DNA of 43,254 bases from Pseudomonadota bacterium (GTDB lineage Bacteria > Pseudomonadota > Gammaproteobacteria > Burkholderiales > Burkholderiaceae), in NCBI GenBank assembly GCA_963205525.1, contig CAUJJP010000079.1:1-43254 (forward strand). The letters are read 5' to 3'. Each line of letters opens with the position of its first letter. Positions within the stretch are counted from its first letter, which is position 1. The notes under the pieces were generated by a model. It did no database searches and was not told the DNA's origin. It saw nothing but the letters and a program-made list of their open reading frames with translations. Shown piece after piece: positions 15,642 to 24,076 of this stretch. A program made the translations under genes and the position numbers.

Positions 15642-17098
15642 AGCGCATTCCCCACCTGATCGACGGCAAGGCCGTCGCCGGCAACGAGTTCATCCAGACC
15701 CTCAACCCGGCGACGCAGGAAGTGCTGGCCGAGGTGGCCAGCGGTGGCGCCGCCGAGGTGCAGGCCGCGGTGGCGGCGGCGAAGTCGGCATTCCCGGCCT
15801 GGGCCGGGCGGCCTGCGGCCGAGCGGGCGAAGATCATGAATCGCCTGGGCGAGCTGATCACGCGCGAGGTGCCGGCGCTGGCGCGCACCGAGACCGAGGA
15901 CACCGGCCAGGTCATTGCCCAGACCGGCAAGGCGCTGCTGCCGCGCGCGGCCGACAACTTCCACTACTTCGCCGAGATGTGCGTGCGCACCGACGGCCAC
16001 ACCTATCCCACGCCCACGCACCTGAACTACACCTTGTTCCATCCGGTCGGCCCCTGCGCGCTGATCAGCCCCTGGAACGTGCCCTTCATGACCGCGACCT
16101 GGAAGGTCGCGCCCTGCCTGGCCTTCGGCAACACCGCGGTGCTGAAGATGAGCGAGCTCTCGCCGCTCACCGCGGCCCGCCTGGGCGAGCTGGCGCTGGA
16201 AGCCGGCGTGCCGGCCGGCGTGCTCAACGTGGTGCACGGCTGGGGCCGCACGGCCGGCGAGGCGCTGGTGCGCCACCCCGACATCCGCGCCATCAGCTTC
16301 ACCGGCAGCACCGCCACCGGCGAGCGCATCGTCGCCAGCGCCGGGCTCAAGAAGTTCAGCATGGAGCTCGGCGGCAAGAGCCCGTTCGTGGTCTTCGACG
16401 ACGCCGACTACGCGCGCGCCCTGGACGCCGCGGTGTTCATGATCTTCAGCAACAACGGCGAGCGCTGCACCGCCGGATCGCGCATCCTGGTGCAGCGCGG
16501 CATCTACGAGCGCTTTGCGGCCGACTTCGCGGCGCGCGCGGCGCGCATCACGGTCGGCGACCCGCTGGACGAGGCCACCATCGTCGGCCCCATGATCTCG
16601 CGCGAACACCTGGCCAAGGTGCGCCACTACATCGAGCTGGGGTCGCAGGAGGGCGCCGAGCTGCTGACCGGCGGGCTCGATGCACCCGAGCTGCCGGCGG
16701 CACTGCGCGGCGGCAACTTCGTGCGTCCGACGGTGTTTGCCGGCGTGCGCAACGACATGAAGATCGCGCAGGACGAGATCTTCGGCCCGGTGGCCTGCCT
16801 GATCCCCTTCGACGACGAGGCGCAGGCGGTGCAGATCGCCAACGACACGCGCTACGGCCTGTCCAGCTACGTCTGGACCGAGAACCTGGGCCGTGCGCAC
16901 CGCGTGGCCGGTGCCATCGAGGCCGGCATGTGCTTCGTCAACAGCCAGAACGTGCGCGACCTGCGCCAGCCCTTCGGCGGCACCAAGGCCAGCGGCACCG
17001 GTCGCGAGGGTGGCAGCTGGAGCTTCGAGGTCTTCCTCGAGCCGAAGAACGTCTGCGTCTCCATGGGCGCGCACCACATCCCGCACTGGGGGCGCTGA
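15638..17098 (+). CDS. hpaE: 5-carboxymethyl-2-hydroxymuconate semialdehyde dehydrogenase
   Basis: 486 aa aldehyde dehydrogenase. Landmarks are LISPWNVPFMTATWKVAPCLA (oxyanion Asn), AISFTGSTATGERI (NAD-binding turn), MELGGKSP with the general-base Glu, NNGERCTAGSRI with catalytic Cys277, and EIFGPVACLIPF. It oxidises the semialdehyde from ring cleavage of homoprotocatechuate to 5-carboxymethyl-2-hydroxymuconate with NAD+. The ATG at 15638 is preceded by TTGGAGG and overlaps the hpaG2 stop. Cytoplasmic. Confidence 0.94.
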   Translation: MKRIPHLIDGKAVAGNEFIQTLNPATQEVLAEVASGGAAEVQAAVAAAKSAFPAWAGRPAAERAKIMNRLGELITREVPALARTETEDTGQVIAQTGKALLPRAADNFHYFAEMCVRTDGHTYPTPTHLNYTLFHPVGPCALISPWNVPFMTATWKVAPCLAFGNTAVLKMSELSPLTAARLGELALEAGVPAGVLNVVHGWGRTAGEALVRHPDIRAISFTGSTATGERIVASAGLKKFSMELGGKSPFVVFDDADYARALDAAVFMIFSNNGERCTAGSRILVQRGIYERFAADFAARAARITVGDPLDEATIVGPMISREHLAKVRHYIELGSQEGAELLTGGLDAPELPAALRGGNFVRPTVFAGVRNDMKIAQDEIFGPVACLIPFDDEAQAVQIANDTRYGLSSYVWTENLGRAHRVAGAIEAGMCFVNSQNVRDLRQPFGGTKASGTGREGGSWSFEVFLEPKNVCVSMGAHHIPHWGR

Positions 17099-17142
17099 GC
17101 CGCACCCGCACCCGAGATCCATTTACCAACAGGAGACCTGCC

Positions 17143-18069
17143 ATGGGCAAGCTTGCACTCGCCGCCAAGATCACGCACGTGCCTTCGATGTATCTCAGCG
17201 AACTCGAAGGCCCGCGCAAGGGCTCGCGCCAGGACGCGATCGACGGCCACATCGAGATCGGTCGCCGCTGCCGCGAACTCGGGGTGGACACCATCATCGT
17301 CTCCGACACCCACTGGCTGGTCAACGCCAACTACCACCTGAACTGCGCGCCCTCCTGGGACGGCACCTACACCAGCAACGAGCTGCCGCACTTCATCAGC
17401 AACATGCGCTACGGCTTCGACGGCAACCCGGCACTGGGCCGGCTGATCGCCGAGACCGCCAATGCGATGGGGGTGGAGACGCTGGCGCACGACGCCACCA
17501 CGCTGGCGCCCGAGTACGGCACCCTGGTGCCGATGCGCTACATGAACACCGATCGCCACTTCAAGGTGATCTCGATCTCGGCCATGTGCACCGTGCACTA
17601 CCTGGACGACAGCGCGCGCCTGGGCTGGGCGGTGCGCCGCGCGGTGGAGGACCACTACGACGGCACCGTGGCCTTTCTCGCCAGCGGCAGCCTGAGCCAT
17701 CGCTTCGCGCAGAACGGCCTCGCACCCGAGTACGGCTTCAAGATCTGGAGCCCCTTCCTCGAGCACCTGGACCGCGAGGTCATCCGCATGTGGCAGGCCG
17801 GCGAGTGGGCCGATTTCTGCGCCATGCTGCCGGAGTACGCTTCCAAGGGCCACGGCGAGGGCTTTATGCACGACACCGCGATGCTGCTGGGCCTGCTGGG
17901 CTGGAGCAAGTACGACGCGCCGGCGGAGATCGTGACGCCGTACTTCGGCGCCTCCGGCACCGGCCAGCTCAACGCCGTGTTCCCGGTCACGCCGCAGGAT
18001 GGCTCCGCGGTCCCGAAGGAGATCGCCTCGCGCGCCGACGGCTACACCAGCGTCGCGACCCGGATCTGA
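17143..18069 (+). CDS. hpaD: 3,4-dihydroxyphenylacetate 2,3-dioxygenase
   Basis: 308 aa, type III (LigB-like) extradiol dioxygenase. The candidate metal ligands are His12 (ITHVPSMYLSE) and His57 (SDTHWLVNANYHLNC), with a Glu further on, near LEHLDREVIRM. Other typical blocks are NDELPH-like TSNELPHFISNMRYGFDG, TLVPMRYMN, FLASGSLSHRFAQNG and the C-terminal PYFGASGTGQLNAVFP. It opens the ring of homoprotocatechuate at the 2,3 position with O2 and Fe(II). AGGAGA lies 7 nt before the ATG, and there are 44 bp between hpaE and hpaD. Confidence 0.94.
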   Translation: MGKLALAAKITHVPSMYLSELEGPRKGSRQDAIDGHIEIGRRCRELGVDTIIVSDTHWLVNANYHLNCAPSWDGTYTSNELPHFISNMRYGFDGNPALGRLIAETANAMGVETLAHDATTLAPEYGTLVPMRYMNTDRHFKVISISAMCTVHYLDDSARLGWAVRRAVEDHYDGTVAFLASGSLSHRFAQNGLAPEYGFKIWSPFLEHLDREVIRMWQAGEWADFCAMLPEYASKGHGEGFMHDTAMLLGLLGWSKYDAPAEIVTPYFGASGTGQLNAVFPVTPQDGSAVPKEIASRADGYTSVATRI

Positions 18070-18097
18070 ACGCAGCCCCTCGCCGCCGGCGCCCACC

Positions 18098-18502
18098 ATG
18101 CCGCACCTCGTGATCCTCTACACCCCGCAGCTCGAGCGCGAGACCGACATGGGGGCGCTGTGCCGCCGGCTGGCCGACACCATGCTGACGCTGCGCGACG
18201 AGGCCGGCGCCCAGGTCTTCCCGACCGGCGGCACGCGCGTGCTCGCCTACCCGGCGGCGCACTGCGCCACCACCGACGGCAGCGGCGACCACGCGTTCTG
18301 CTGGTTCAACCTGCGCATGGGGCGCGGGCGTTCGGCCGAAGTGCACCGCCGCTGCGGCGAGGCGCTGGTGCAGACAGCCCGCGAGCACCTGGAACCGCTG
18401 CTGGCGGCGCGCCCGGTCGGGCTGACGCTGCAGATCGACGAAGGCCCGGAGGTCTTCGACGCCAAGTTCGGCAACCTGCATCCGCTGTTCAAACGCCCAT
18501 GA
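18098..18502 (+). CDS. hpaF: 5-carboxymethyl-2-hydroxymuconate delta-isomerase
   Basis: 134 aa of the tautomerase superfamily. After Met removal the N-terminal Pro ([15 protein letters not shown]) is the catalytic base typical of [32 protein letters not shown] is the conserved middle, and [23 protein letters not shown] the end. It converts 5-carboxymethyl-2-hydroxymuconate to 5-oxo-pent-3-ene-1,2,5-tricarboxylate. It follows hpaD by 28 bp and overlaps hpaH by 4 bp. The ribosome binding site is weak. Confidence 0.92.
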   Translation: MPHLVILYTPQLERETDMGALCRRLADTMLTLRDEAGAQVFPTGGTRVLAYPAAHCATTDGSGDHAFCWFNLRMGRGRSAEVHRRCGEALVQTAREHLEPLLAARPVGLTLQIDEGPEVFDAKFGNLHPLFKRP

Positions 18503-19305
18503 AGCTCAGCCCAGACACCCATGCCAGCCTCGCGCGCGAGCTCTACGCCGCGCGCAAGACGCGTACCCAGCTGCGCCACTTCTCGCGCCAGCACCCGCAG
18601 ATGACGATTGCCGACGGCTACGCCGTGCAGCGCGAGTGGGTGAAGCTCGAGCTCGCCGACGGCCGGCGCATCCGCGGGCGCAAGATCGGCCTGACCTCGC
18701 GTGCCATGCAGCAGGCGAGCCAGATCACCGAGCCCGACTTTGCGCCGCTGATGGACGACATGTTCTTCGAGCCCGGCGGCGACATCCCCTTCGAGCGTTT
18801 CATCGCGCCGCGGGTCGAGGTCGAGTTCGCCTTCATCCTCGGTGCGCCGCTGCAGGGTCCGGGGGTGACGCTGTACGACGTGCTGCGCGCCGCCGAGTGG
18901 GTGACGCCGGCGGTGGAGATCATCGACGCCCGCATCGAGCAGTTCGACCGCGAGAGCAAGGCGCCGCGCAAGGTCTTCGACACCATCAGCGACTTCGCCG
19001 CCAACGCCGGCATCGTGCTCGGCGGGCGTCCGGTGCGGCCGAGCGAGGTCGACCTGCGCTGGGCCGGCGCCATGCTGTTCAAGAACGGGGTGATCGAGGA
19101 GACCGGCCTCGGCGCCGCCGTGCTCGGCCACCCGGCGATGGGCATCGCCTGGCTGGCGAACAAGATCGCGCCCTGGGACGAGCGGCTGGAGGCGGGCGAC
19201 GTCGTCCTCGCCGGCTCCTTCACGCGGCCGGTGACGGCGCTTGCCGGCGACAGCTTCCACGTCGACTACGGGCGCCTGGGGACGCTGGGCTTTCGCTTCG
19301 CCTGA
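18499..19305 (+). CDS. hpaH: 2-oxohept-4-ene-1,7-dioate hydratase
   Basis: 268 aa, FAH-superfamily hydratase related to MhpD/HpaH. Features are [48 protein letters not shown] (split here at Arg), the metal-site segment [11 protein letters not shown] with the two Glu ligands, [12 protein letters not shown] and [13 protein letters not shown]. It adds water to 2-oxohept-4-ene-1,7-dioate to give 2,4-dihydroxyhept-2-ene-1,7-dioate. The next pathway enzyme, aldolase HpaI, is not found here. The start overlaps the hpaF stop (ATGA). Confidence 0.94.
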   Translation: MKLSPDTHASLARELYAARKTRTQLRHFSRQHPQMTIADGYAVQREWVKLELADGRRIRGRKIGLTSRAMQQASQITEPDFAPLMDDMFFEPGGDIPFERFIAPRVEVEFAFILGAPLQGPGVTLYDVLRAAEWVTPAVEIIDARIEQFDRESKAPRKVFDTISDFAANAGIVLGGRPVRPSEVDLRWAGAMLFKNGVIEETGLGAAVLGHPAMGIAWLANKIAPWDERLEAGDVVLAGSFTRPVTALAGDSFHVDYGRLGTLGFRFA

Positions 19306-19389
19306 GCGCGGCCGCGCGGCGGCGCGGCGGCGCGGTGCTGCGGCGGCACATCGGGACCGCGGCCTACCTTGGCCCGTTACGATGGCCCG

Positions 19390-20655
19390 ATGAGTGAACG
19401 CACCGTCGACAGCCGCTACGCCTGGTGGCGGCTCGCCGCCACGCTGGCGGCGATGACCCTGGGCAGCAGCGCGATGTACGTCGTCGCCGTCGTGCTGCCG
19501 GCGGCGCAGGCCGAGTTCGGCGTCGGCCGCGCCGACGCCGCGTTGCCCTACACCCTGCTGATGGTCGGCCTCGGTGTGGGCGGCATGCTGATGGGGCGGG
19601 TGGCGGACCGCTTTGGCGTCGCCACCGTGCTGGCGATCGGCAGCGTCGGCCTGTGCGCCGGCTACTGGCTGGCGGCGCGCACCGAGGGCGTGCTCGCCTT
19701 CTCGCTCGTGCACGGGCTGCTGCTCGGCGCCCTGGGCAGCGCCTGCTTCTTCGCGCCGCTGGTGGCCGACACCGCGCTGTGGTTCGAGCGCCGGCGCGGC
19801 ATCGCGGTGGCGGTGTGCGCGAGCGGCAACTACCTGGCGGGCACGATCTGGCCGCCGCTGGTGCAGTGGGGCATAGACCAGCACGGCTGGCGCAGCACCT
19901 ATGACGCCCTCGGCGTCGTCTGCGGCCTGGGCCTGGCGCTGCTGGTGCCCATGCTGCGCGGGCGGGCGCCAGCGCTGGCGGCAGCGCCGGCCGTGCCTCC
20001 CTCGGCCATGCCGGCCGCCGCGGGGCAAGCGGCAGCGCCGCACCAGCGCAGCAGCGCGCGTCCGTTCGGCCTGCCTGCAAGCGCAGCACTGATGCTGCTG
20101 TGCCTGGCTGGCGTGGCCTGCTGCGTGGCGATGTCCATGCCGCAGGTGCACATCGTCGCCTACTGCAGCGACCTCGGATTCGGCGCCGCGCGCGGGGCCG
20201 AGATGCTGTCGCTGATGCTGGCCTGCGGCATCGCCAGCCGCCTCCTCAGCGGCGCGATCTGCGACCGCATCGGCGGCGTGCGCACCCTGCTGCTGGGGTC
20301 GGCGCTGCAAGGCCTGGCGCTGCTGATGTTCCTGCCTGCCGACTCGCTGGCCTCGCTGTACCTGGTGTCGGCGCTGTTCGGCCTCTTCCAGGGCGGCATC
20401 GTGCCGAGCTACGCCATCATCGTGCGCGAGCACTTCCCGGCCGCCGTCGCCGGGGTGACGACGGGCACGGTGCTCATGGCCACCTTGCTGGGCATGGCGC
20501 TGGGCGGCTGGATGTCGGGCAAGGTGTTCGACCTCAGCGGCTCCTACGCCGCGGCCTTCCTGAACGGCATCGCCTGGAACGCGCTCAATCTGTCCATCGC
20601 CGGTTTCCTGTGGTGGCGCGTGCGTGCGCGACACCGGCCGCTGCTGGCCGCCTGA
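19390..20655 (+). CDS. Major facilitator superfamily transporter
   Basis: 421 aa with about twelve membrane segments split by a cytoplasmic loop near residues 195-225 rich in Ala/Pro. LMGRVADRFGVATVLAIG is the MFS loop 2-3 signature, and SGAICDRIGGVRTLLLG its second-half counterpart. AEFGVGRADAALPYTLLMVGLGVGG suggests the monocarboxylate/oxalate-formate type branch. Placement 84 bp after hpaH suggests uptake of a hydroxyphenylacetate or a pathway intermediate, but it is not close to the HpaX group. The ATG at 19390 is chosen; a TTG at 19369 is also possible, and neither has a clear Shine-Dalgarno. Confidence 0.8.
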   Translation: MSERTVDSRYAWWRLAATLAAMTLGSSAMYVVAVVLPAAQAEFGVGRADAALPYTLLMVGLGVGGMLMGRVADRFGVATVLAIGSVGLCAGYWLAARTEGVLAFSLVHGLLLGALGSACFFAPLVADTALWFERRRGIAVAVCASGNYLAGTIWPPLVQWGIDQHGWRSTYDALGVVCGLGLALLVPMLRGRAPALAAAPAVPPSAMPAAAGQAAAPHQRSSARPFGLPASAALMLLCLAGVACCVAMSMPQVHIVAYCSDLGFGAARGAEMLSLMLACGIASRLLSGAICDRIGGVRTLLLGSALQGLALLMFLPADSLASLYLVSALFGLFQGGIVPSYAIIVREHFPAAVAGVTTGTVLMATLLGMALGGWMSGKVFDLSGSYAAAFLNGIAWNALNLSIAGFLWWRVRARHRPLLAA

Positions 20656-20703
20656 GAGCCTGTGAAGATATGCATCATGCCCGATTCATGTCTTCACAGG
20701 CTC
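20656..20703. terminator. Long perfect hairpin between convergent genes
   Basis: GAGCCTGTGAAGA (20656-20668) and TCTTCACAGGCTC (20691-20703) are perfect 13-bp arms around a 22-nt loop. It begins directly after the MFS stop codon and lies 51 bp beyond the stop of the convergent lyase gene. The T/A tracts are poor, but position and symmetry suggest a bidirectional transcription stop. Confidence 0.6.
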
Positions 20704-20728
20704 TGAGGCCAGGCGCCGCCGCGCGTCC

Positions 20729-20764
20729 GTCAGCGGCTGAGTCAGCGGCTGAGTCAGTGGCTGA
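20729..20764. repeat. Three 12-bp tandem repeats over the lyase stop codon
   Basis: GTCAGCGGCTGA occurs at 20729-20740 and 20741-20752, then with one mismatch (GTCAGTGGCTGA) at 20753-20764. On the minus strand each unit carries an in-frame TGA, so the lyase gene ends with three spaced stop codons. Confidence 0.85.
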
Positions 20765-21749
20765 AGAAGGCTTCGCGCACCGCGGCCGGCAGTTGCGAGT
20801 CCTCCGGGGTCGAGGTGCGCTGGGCACGTTCCAGCACGTGCCAGAAGTAGCGGTAGCTGGCGCGGTCGTGCAGCTGGTCACGGTGGCGGATCGGCGCCCA
20901 ATGTGCGGCGCGCGCGGCGAGCAGGATCTCCACCGCGAGGTCGACCTCGGCGGCGGTGGGTGAGAAGGCCTCGATGATGGGCTGCACCTGCGAGGGGTGG
21001 ATGCTCCACATGCGGGTGTAGCCGAACTCGCGCGTGGCGCGCGTGGCGGCGGACTGCAGCGCCGCCGCGTGCTTGAACTCGGTGACCACGCAGTGCGAAG
21101 GCACCTTGCCGTGGGCGTGGCAGGCGGCGGCGATCTCGACCTTGGCGCGCACCACCAGCGGGTGCTCGAACTGGCCGGGCACGCCCATCGCCGTGACCGG
21201 AATCGCGCCGCGGTGCGCGGACACGAAGTCCATCAGCCCGAAGGACAGCGACTCGATGCGCGGCTGGGCCGCGATCGCCATCACCTCGCGCAGCGCGCCG
21301 TGGGTCTCGATCAGCGCGTGCAGCGGGATGCCGTGGCCGCCCGCGGCGTCCACCGAGTGGACGGCGCGCTCGATGTCGGCGGCGCCGGCGGGCTTGGGCA
21401 GCATCAGATAGGCCGGCCGGCGCCCGGCGCGCAGCACGGTGCGCAGCACCTCGGCGAAGTGCGCATGGCCCAGCGGCAGCACGCGCACGCCGACGCGGCC
21501 GAAGCGGTTGTCGTCGCACTCCAGCAGGGAGGCGATGAGCCGCGCCTGTTCGACTTCGGCGCCGGCCGGCGCGCCGTCCTCGTTGTCCAGGGTGACGTCG
21601 AACACCGGCCCCAGCCTGGCCTGCAGCTGCAGGCTCTTGCGCATGCGTTCCTCCACGCCGGCGTAGTGGTCGCACACCGGCAGCGCAGGCGGCGCCGGCT
21701 CTCCAGGGTCGAACAGCGCCTGGCGCGGGTGCAGGGCAGGGGTGCTCAT
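20754..21749 (-). CDS. HpcH/HpaI aldolase / citrate lyase (CitE-like) family protein
   Basis: 331 aa. VFDVTLDNEDGAPAG holds the acidic metal/CoA region of CitE-like lyases. RPAYLMLPKPAGAADIERAV is the (V/L)MLPK barrel strand, HALIETHGALREVMAIA carries the Glu ligand region, and SFGLMDFVSAHRG and MWSIHPSQVQPIIEAFSP close the TIM barrel. CitE-like enzymes cleave or form malyl-, citramalyl- or related CoA esters. AGGAGG lies 9 nt before the ATG at 21749. It is convergent with the hpa/MFS transcript and divergent from the TonB operon. The name HpcH/HpaI is the superfamily label; length and motifs do not match true HpaI. The exact substrate is unknown. Confidence 0.83.
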   Translation of the reverse strand: MSTPALHPRQALFDPGEPAPPALPVCDHYAGVEERMRKSLQLQARLGPVFDVTLDNEDGAPAGAEVEQARLIASLLECDDNRFGRVGVRVLPLGHAHFAEVLRTVLRAGRRPAYLMLPKPAGAADIERAVHSVDAAGGHGIPLHALIETHGALREVMAIAAQPRIESLSFGLMDFVSAHRGAIPVTAMGVPGQFEHPLVVRAKVEIAAACHAHGKVPSHCVVTEFKHAAALQSAATRATREFGYTRMWSIHPSQVQPIIEAFSPTAAEVDLAVEILLAARAAHWAPIRHRDQLHDRASYRYFWHVLERAQRTSTPEDSQLPAAVREAFFSH

Positions 21750-22001
21750 GGTCGATCGGCCTCCTGGGTGCCGAGGGTAGCGCCAAAGGCGTGCGAACAC
21801 GCAGTGTGGGTGTGACGGTGCGTGCGAAGGCGCCCGGCGAGCTGCAGCCGCTGCATTGAAAGCGAAATATGAAGAAGTACATAACCAAATCCTTGATTCC
21901 GCGCAATTCCACCAGGCATGAAACCGCGACGCTTTCTTTGCATGGTCAGATATAGTCGCGCTTCTTCGCAAGCGATATATATAAACAACTATCACGAAAC
22001 C
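21750..22001. other. A/T-rich intergenic region between divergent lyase and TonB genes
   Basis: 252 bp. The part 21850-22000 is clearly A/T-richer than the surroundings and must hold the promoter of the uptake operon. TATAGT (21951-21956) and TATATA (21974 onward) are possible -10 boxes, without convincing -35 partners. No cobalamin, TPP or other riboswitch core was recognised, and no good Fur box. Confidence 0.4.
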
Positions 22002-24035
22002 ATGGCTCCTGTTCCGCCCCTGACCCTCTTTCGTCCCGCCCTGGCACGCCTGTGCACGATCGCTGCCGCCTGCCTGAGCACGATGTCGGTCGCCCGTGCG
22101 GCGCCCGCCGACGCCTTCACCATAGGCGCCATCACCGTCACCGGCCAGCGCCCGCAGCTGGGCGACATGCCGCAGGAGCAGGCCGGCTCCCTGCTGAGCG
22201 CGCAGCAGCTGCGGCAGTTCGACCGCGAGAGCGTCGGCGACGCGCTGGCGCTGCTGCCCGGCGTCACGCTGTCGACCAACTCGCGCAACGAGCAGCTGGT
22301 CTACGTGCGCGGCTTCGACGCGCGCCAGCTGCCCTTGTTCATCGACGGCATCCCGGTCTACGTGCCCTACGACGGCTACGTGGACTTCGGCCGCTTCGGC
22401 ACCGGGGACATCGCCGCGATCCAGCTTGCCAAGGGGTTCAGCTCGGTGGCCTACGGGCCCAACGCTCTGGGCGGGGCGATCAACCTCGTCTCGCGCAAGC
22501 CGGCGCGTGCGCTGGAAGGCGACGCCCAGCTCTCACTGGGCAGCGGCGCGCAGCGCCGGGCAACGCTCAACCTCGGCACGAACCAGGGCGCGTGGTACGC
22601 ACAGGCCGGGCTGGGCTATCGCAGCGCCGACGGCTTTCGCCTGTCGTCGGACTTCGTGCCCACGCCGACCGAAGACGGCGGCCTGCGCGAGAACGCCGAT
22701 GCGCGCGACGGCAAGGTTTCGCTCAAGCTCGGCCTGACGCCGAACCGCGGCGACGAGGTCGCGCTGTCCTTCTACCGCCAGGATGGACAGAAGGGGCAGC
22801 CGCCGACCACCGGGAGCTCCGGCGTGCGCTACTGGCGCTGGCCGATGTGGGACAAGCAAAGCCTGTACTTCGTCTCCAGCACCGCGCTCGGGGCGAGCGA
22901 GCGGCTCAAGCTGCGCCTGTACCACGACCGCTTCGACAACGAGGTGCGCAGCTACACCGACGACAGCTACACCACGCTGCGCACCAGCGGCCGCGGCAGC
23001 GTGGCCAGCGGGCGCAGCATCTACCACGACCGCAGCAACGGCGGCGCCGTGGAGTTCGAGTCGGCCCGGCTGCAAGGCCATCTGCTGCGCGCCGTGCTGC
23101 AGCACAAGACCGATCAGCACGAGGAGCGCGACGCCGGCGCCGTGCTGCAGACTCGCCACCGCGACGCGCTGAGCTCGTTCGGGGTGGAGGACCTGGTCGA
23201 TCTCGCACCGGGCTGGCAGCTCTCGCTCGGCGCGGCACGTCACCGGCTGGCGCCCGCCAGCGTCTTCGTCGCTGGCAACGCCTATGCACTGCCAGCAGCC
23301 TCGACGGCCACCAACCTGCAGGCCGGGCTGTTCCGCGAGCTCGGCGGCGACAGCCGCGCCTACCTCACGCTGGCACGCAAGACGCGCCTGCCGACCCTGA
23401 AGGACCGCTATTCGCAGCGCCTGGGCAGCTATGTGGAGAACCCGGACCTCGGCGCCGAGCGCTCGCTCAACCTCGAGCTCGGCATCCAGGCGCTGCCCAT
23501 CGCCGCACTGCCCGGGCTGAGGCTGGAGGCCGCGCTGTTCGCCAGCCGCATCGACGACAAGATCCAGTCGGTGCTCGTCGCCGGTGGGCGCGCCTGCAGC
23601 GCCGACACGCCTTGCCAGATGCGCAACGTCGGCCAGGCGCGCGTGCACGGCCTGGAACTGGGGATCAGCGGCAGGCTGGCACCGGCGCTGGAGCTTGGCG
23701 CCAACCTCAGCTGGCTGGCGCAGAAGAACGTGTCCGACCCCGACATCCGGCTCACCGATGTCCCCAACCGCAAGCTGTTCGGCTACGCCCTGTGGCGTGC
23801 GAGCGATGCGGTCTCGCTGCAGGCGACGCTGGAGCACAACAGCCGGCGCTGGGCGAGCGACGAGCTGGCACTGGGCGAATTCACCATCGTCGGCCTGAAG
23901 GGCAGCTGGCAGCTCGCACGCGGCCTCAGCGTCGAGCTCGCACTGACCAACCTGCTGGACCAGGACTACGCGCTGGACGAGGGCTATCCCTCGCCCGGGC
24001 GCAGCCTGAGCCTGCAGGCGCGCTACGCCTTCTGA
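22002..24035 (+). CDS. TonB-dependent outer-membrane receptor
   Basis: 677 aa. The signal peptide contains LARLCTIAAACLSTMSVARA with cleavage around AAP. A TonB box-like ITVTG follows at the mature N-terminus, then the plug domain (ALALLPGVTLSTNSRNEQLVYVRGFDARQLPLFIDGIPVY, split in the middle) with GPNALGGAINLVSRKP. The C-terminal beta-barrel ends LSLQARYAF with terminal Phe. A Cys pair in AGGRACSADTPCQMRNVG may form an extracellular disulfide. It belongs to the siderophore/vitamin receptor class. It heads an operon with a periplasmic binding protein and FecCD-type ABC transporter, so it should import a metal complex; the ligand is unknown. The ATG at 22002 is chosen for the signal peptide; the ribosome binding site is weak. 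Confidence 0.9.
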   Translation: MAPVPPLTLFRPALARLCTIAAACLSTMSVARAAPADAFTIGAITVTGQRPQLGDMPQEQAGSLLSAQQLRQFDRESVGDALALLPGVTLSTNSRNEQLVYVRGFDARQLPLFIDGIPVYVPYDGYVDFGRFGTGDIAAIQLAKGFSSVAYGPNALGGAINLVSRKPARALEGDAQLSLGSGAQRRATLNLGTNQGAWYAQAGLGYRSADGFRLSSDFVPTPTEDGGLRENADARDGKVSLKLGLTPNRGDEVALSFYRQDGQKGQPPTTGSSGVRYWRWPMWDKQSLYFVSSTALGASERLKLRLYHDRFDNEVRSYTDDSYTTLRTSGRGSVASGRSIYHDRSNGGAVEFESARLQGHLLRAVLQHKTDQHEERDAGAVLQTRHRDALSSFGVEDLVDLAPGWQLSLGAARHRLAPASVFVAGNAYALPAASTATNLQAGLFRELGGDSRAYLTLARKTRLPTLKDRYSQRLGSYVENPDLGAERSLNLELGIQALPIAALPGLRLEAALFASRIDDKIQSVLVAGGRACSADTPCQMRNVGQARVHGLELGISGRLAPALELGANLSWLAQKNVSDPDIRLTDVPNRKLFGYALWRASDAVSLQATLEHNSRRWASDELALGEFTIVGLKGSWQLARGLSVELALTNLLDQDYALDEGYPSPGRSLSLQARYAF

Positions 24036-24076
24036 CCGTGCGCAGGCCGTTGCCGGTTCCAAGCACCTGAGCGTCC

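Noticed and set aside
19306..19389. GC-rich repeats between hpaH and the MFS gene as a terminator
   Set aside because: They are mainly low-complexity GCGGC runs without a clean stem and T tract.
20754..21749. Assigning this lyase as HpaI, the missing aldolase of the hpa pathway
   Set aside because: The protein is ~331 aa with CitE-type motifs, not the ~260-aa HpaI type, and is on the opposite strand outside the hpa transcript.
21949..21984. ATATAG and ATATATAT half-sites as a ModE (molybdate) operator
   Set aside because: Arms, spacing and flanks do not match a convincing ModE palindrome; simple A/T richness of the promoter region is enough to explain them.
21750..22001. A second cobalamin riboswitch in front of the TonB receptor
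   Set aside because: None of the aptamer blocks seen at 10020-10226 is present, including the B12 box.
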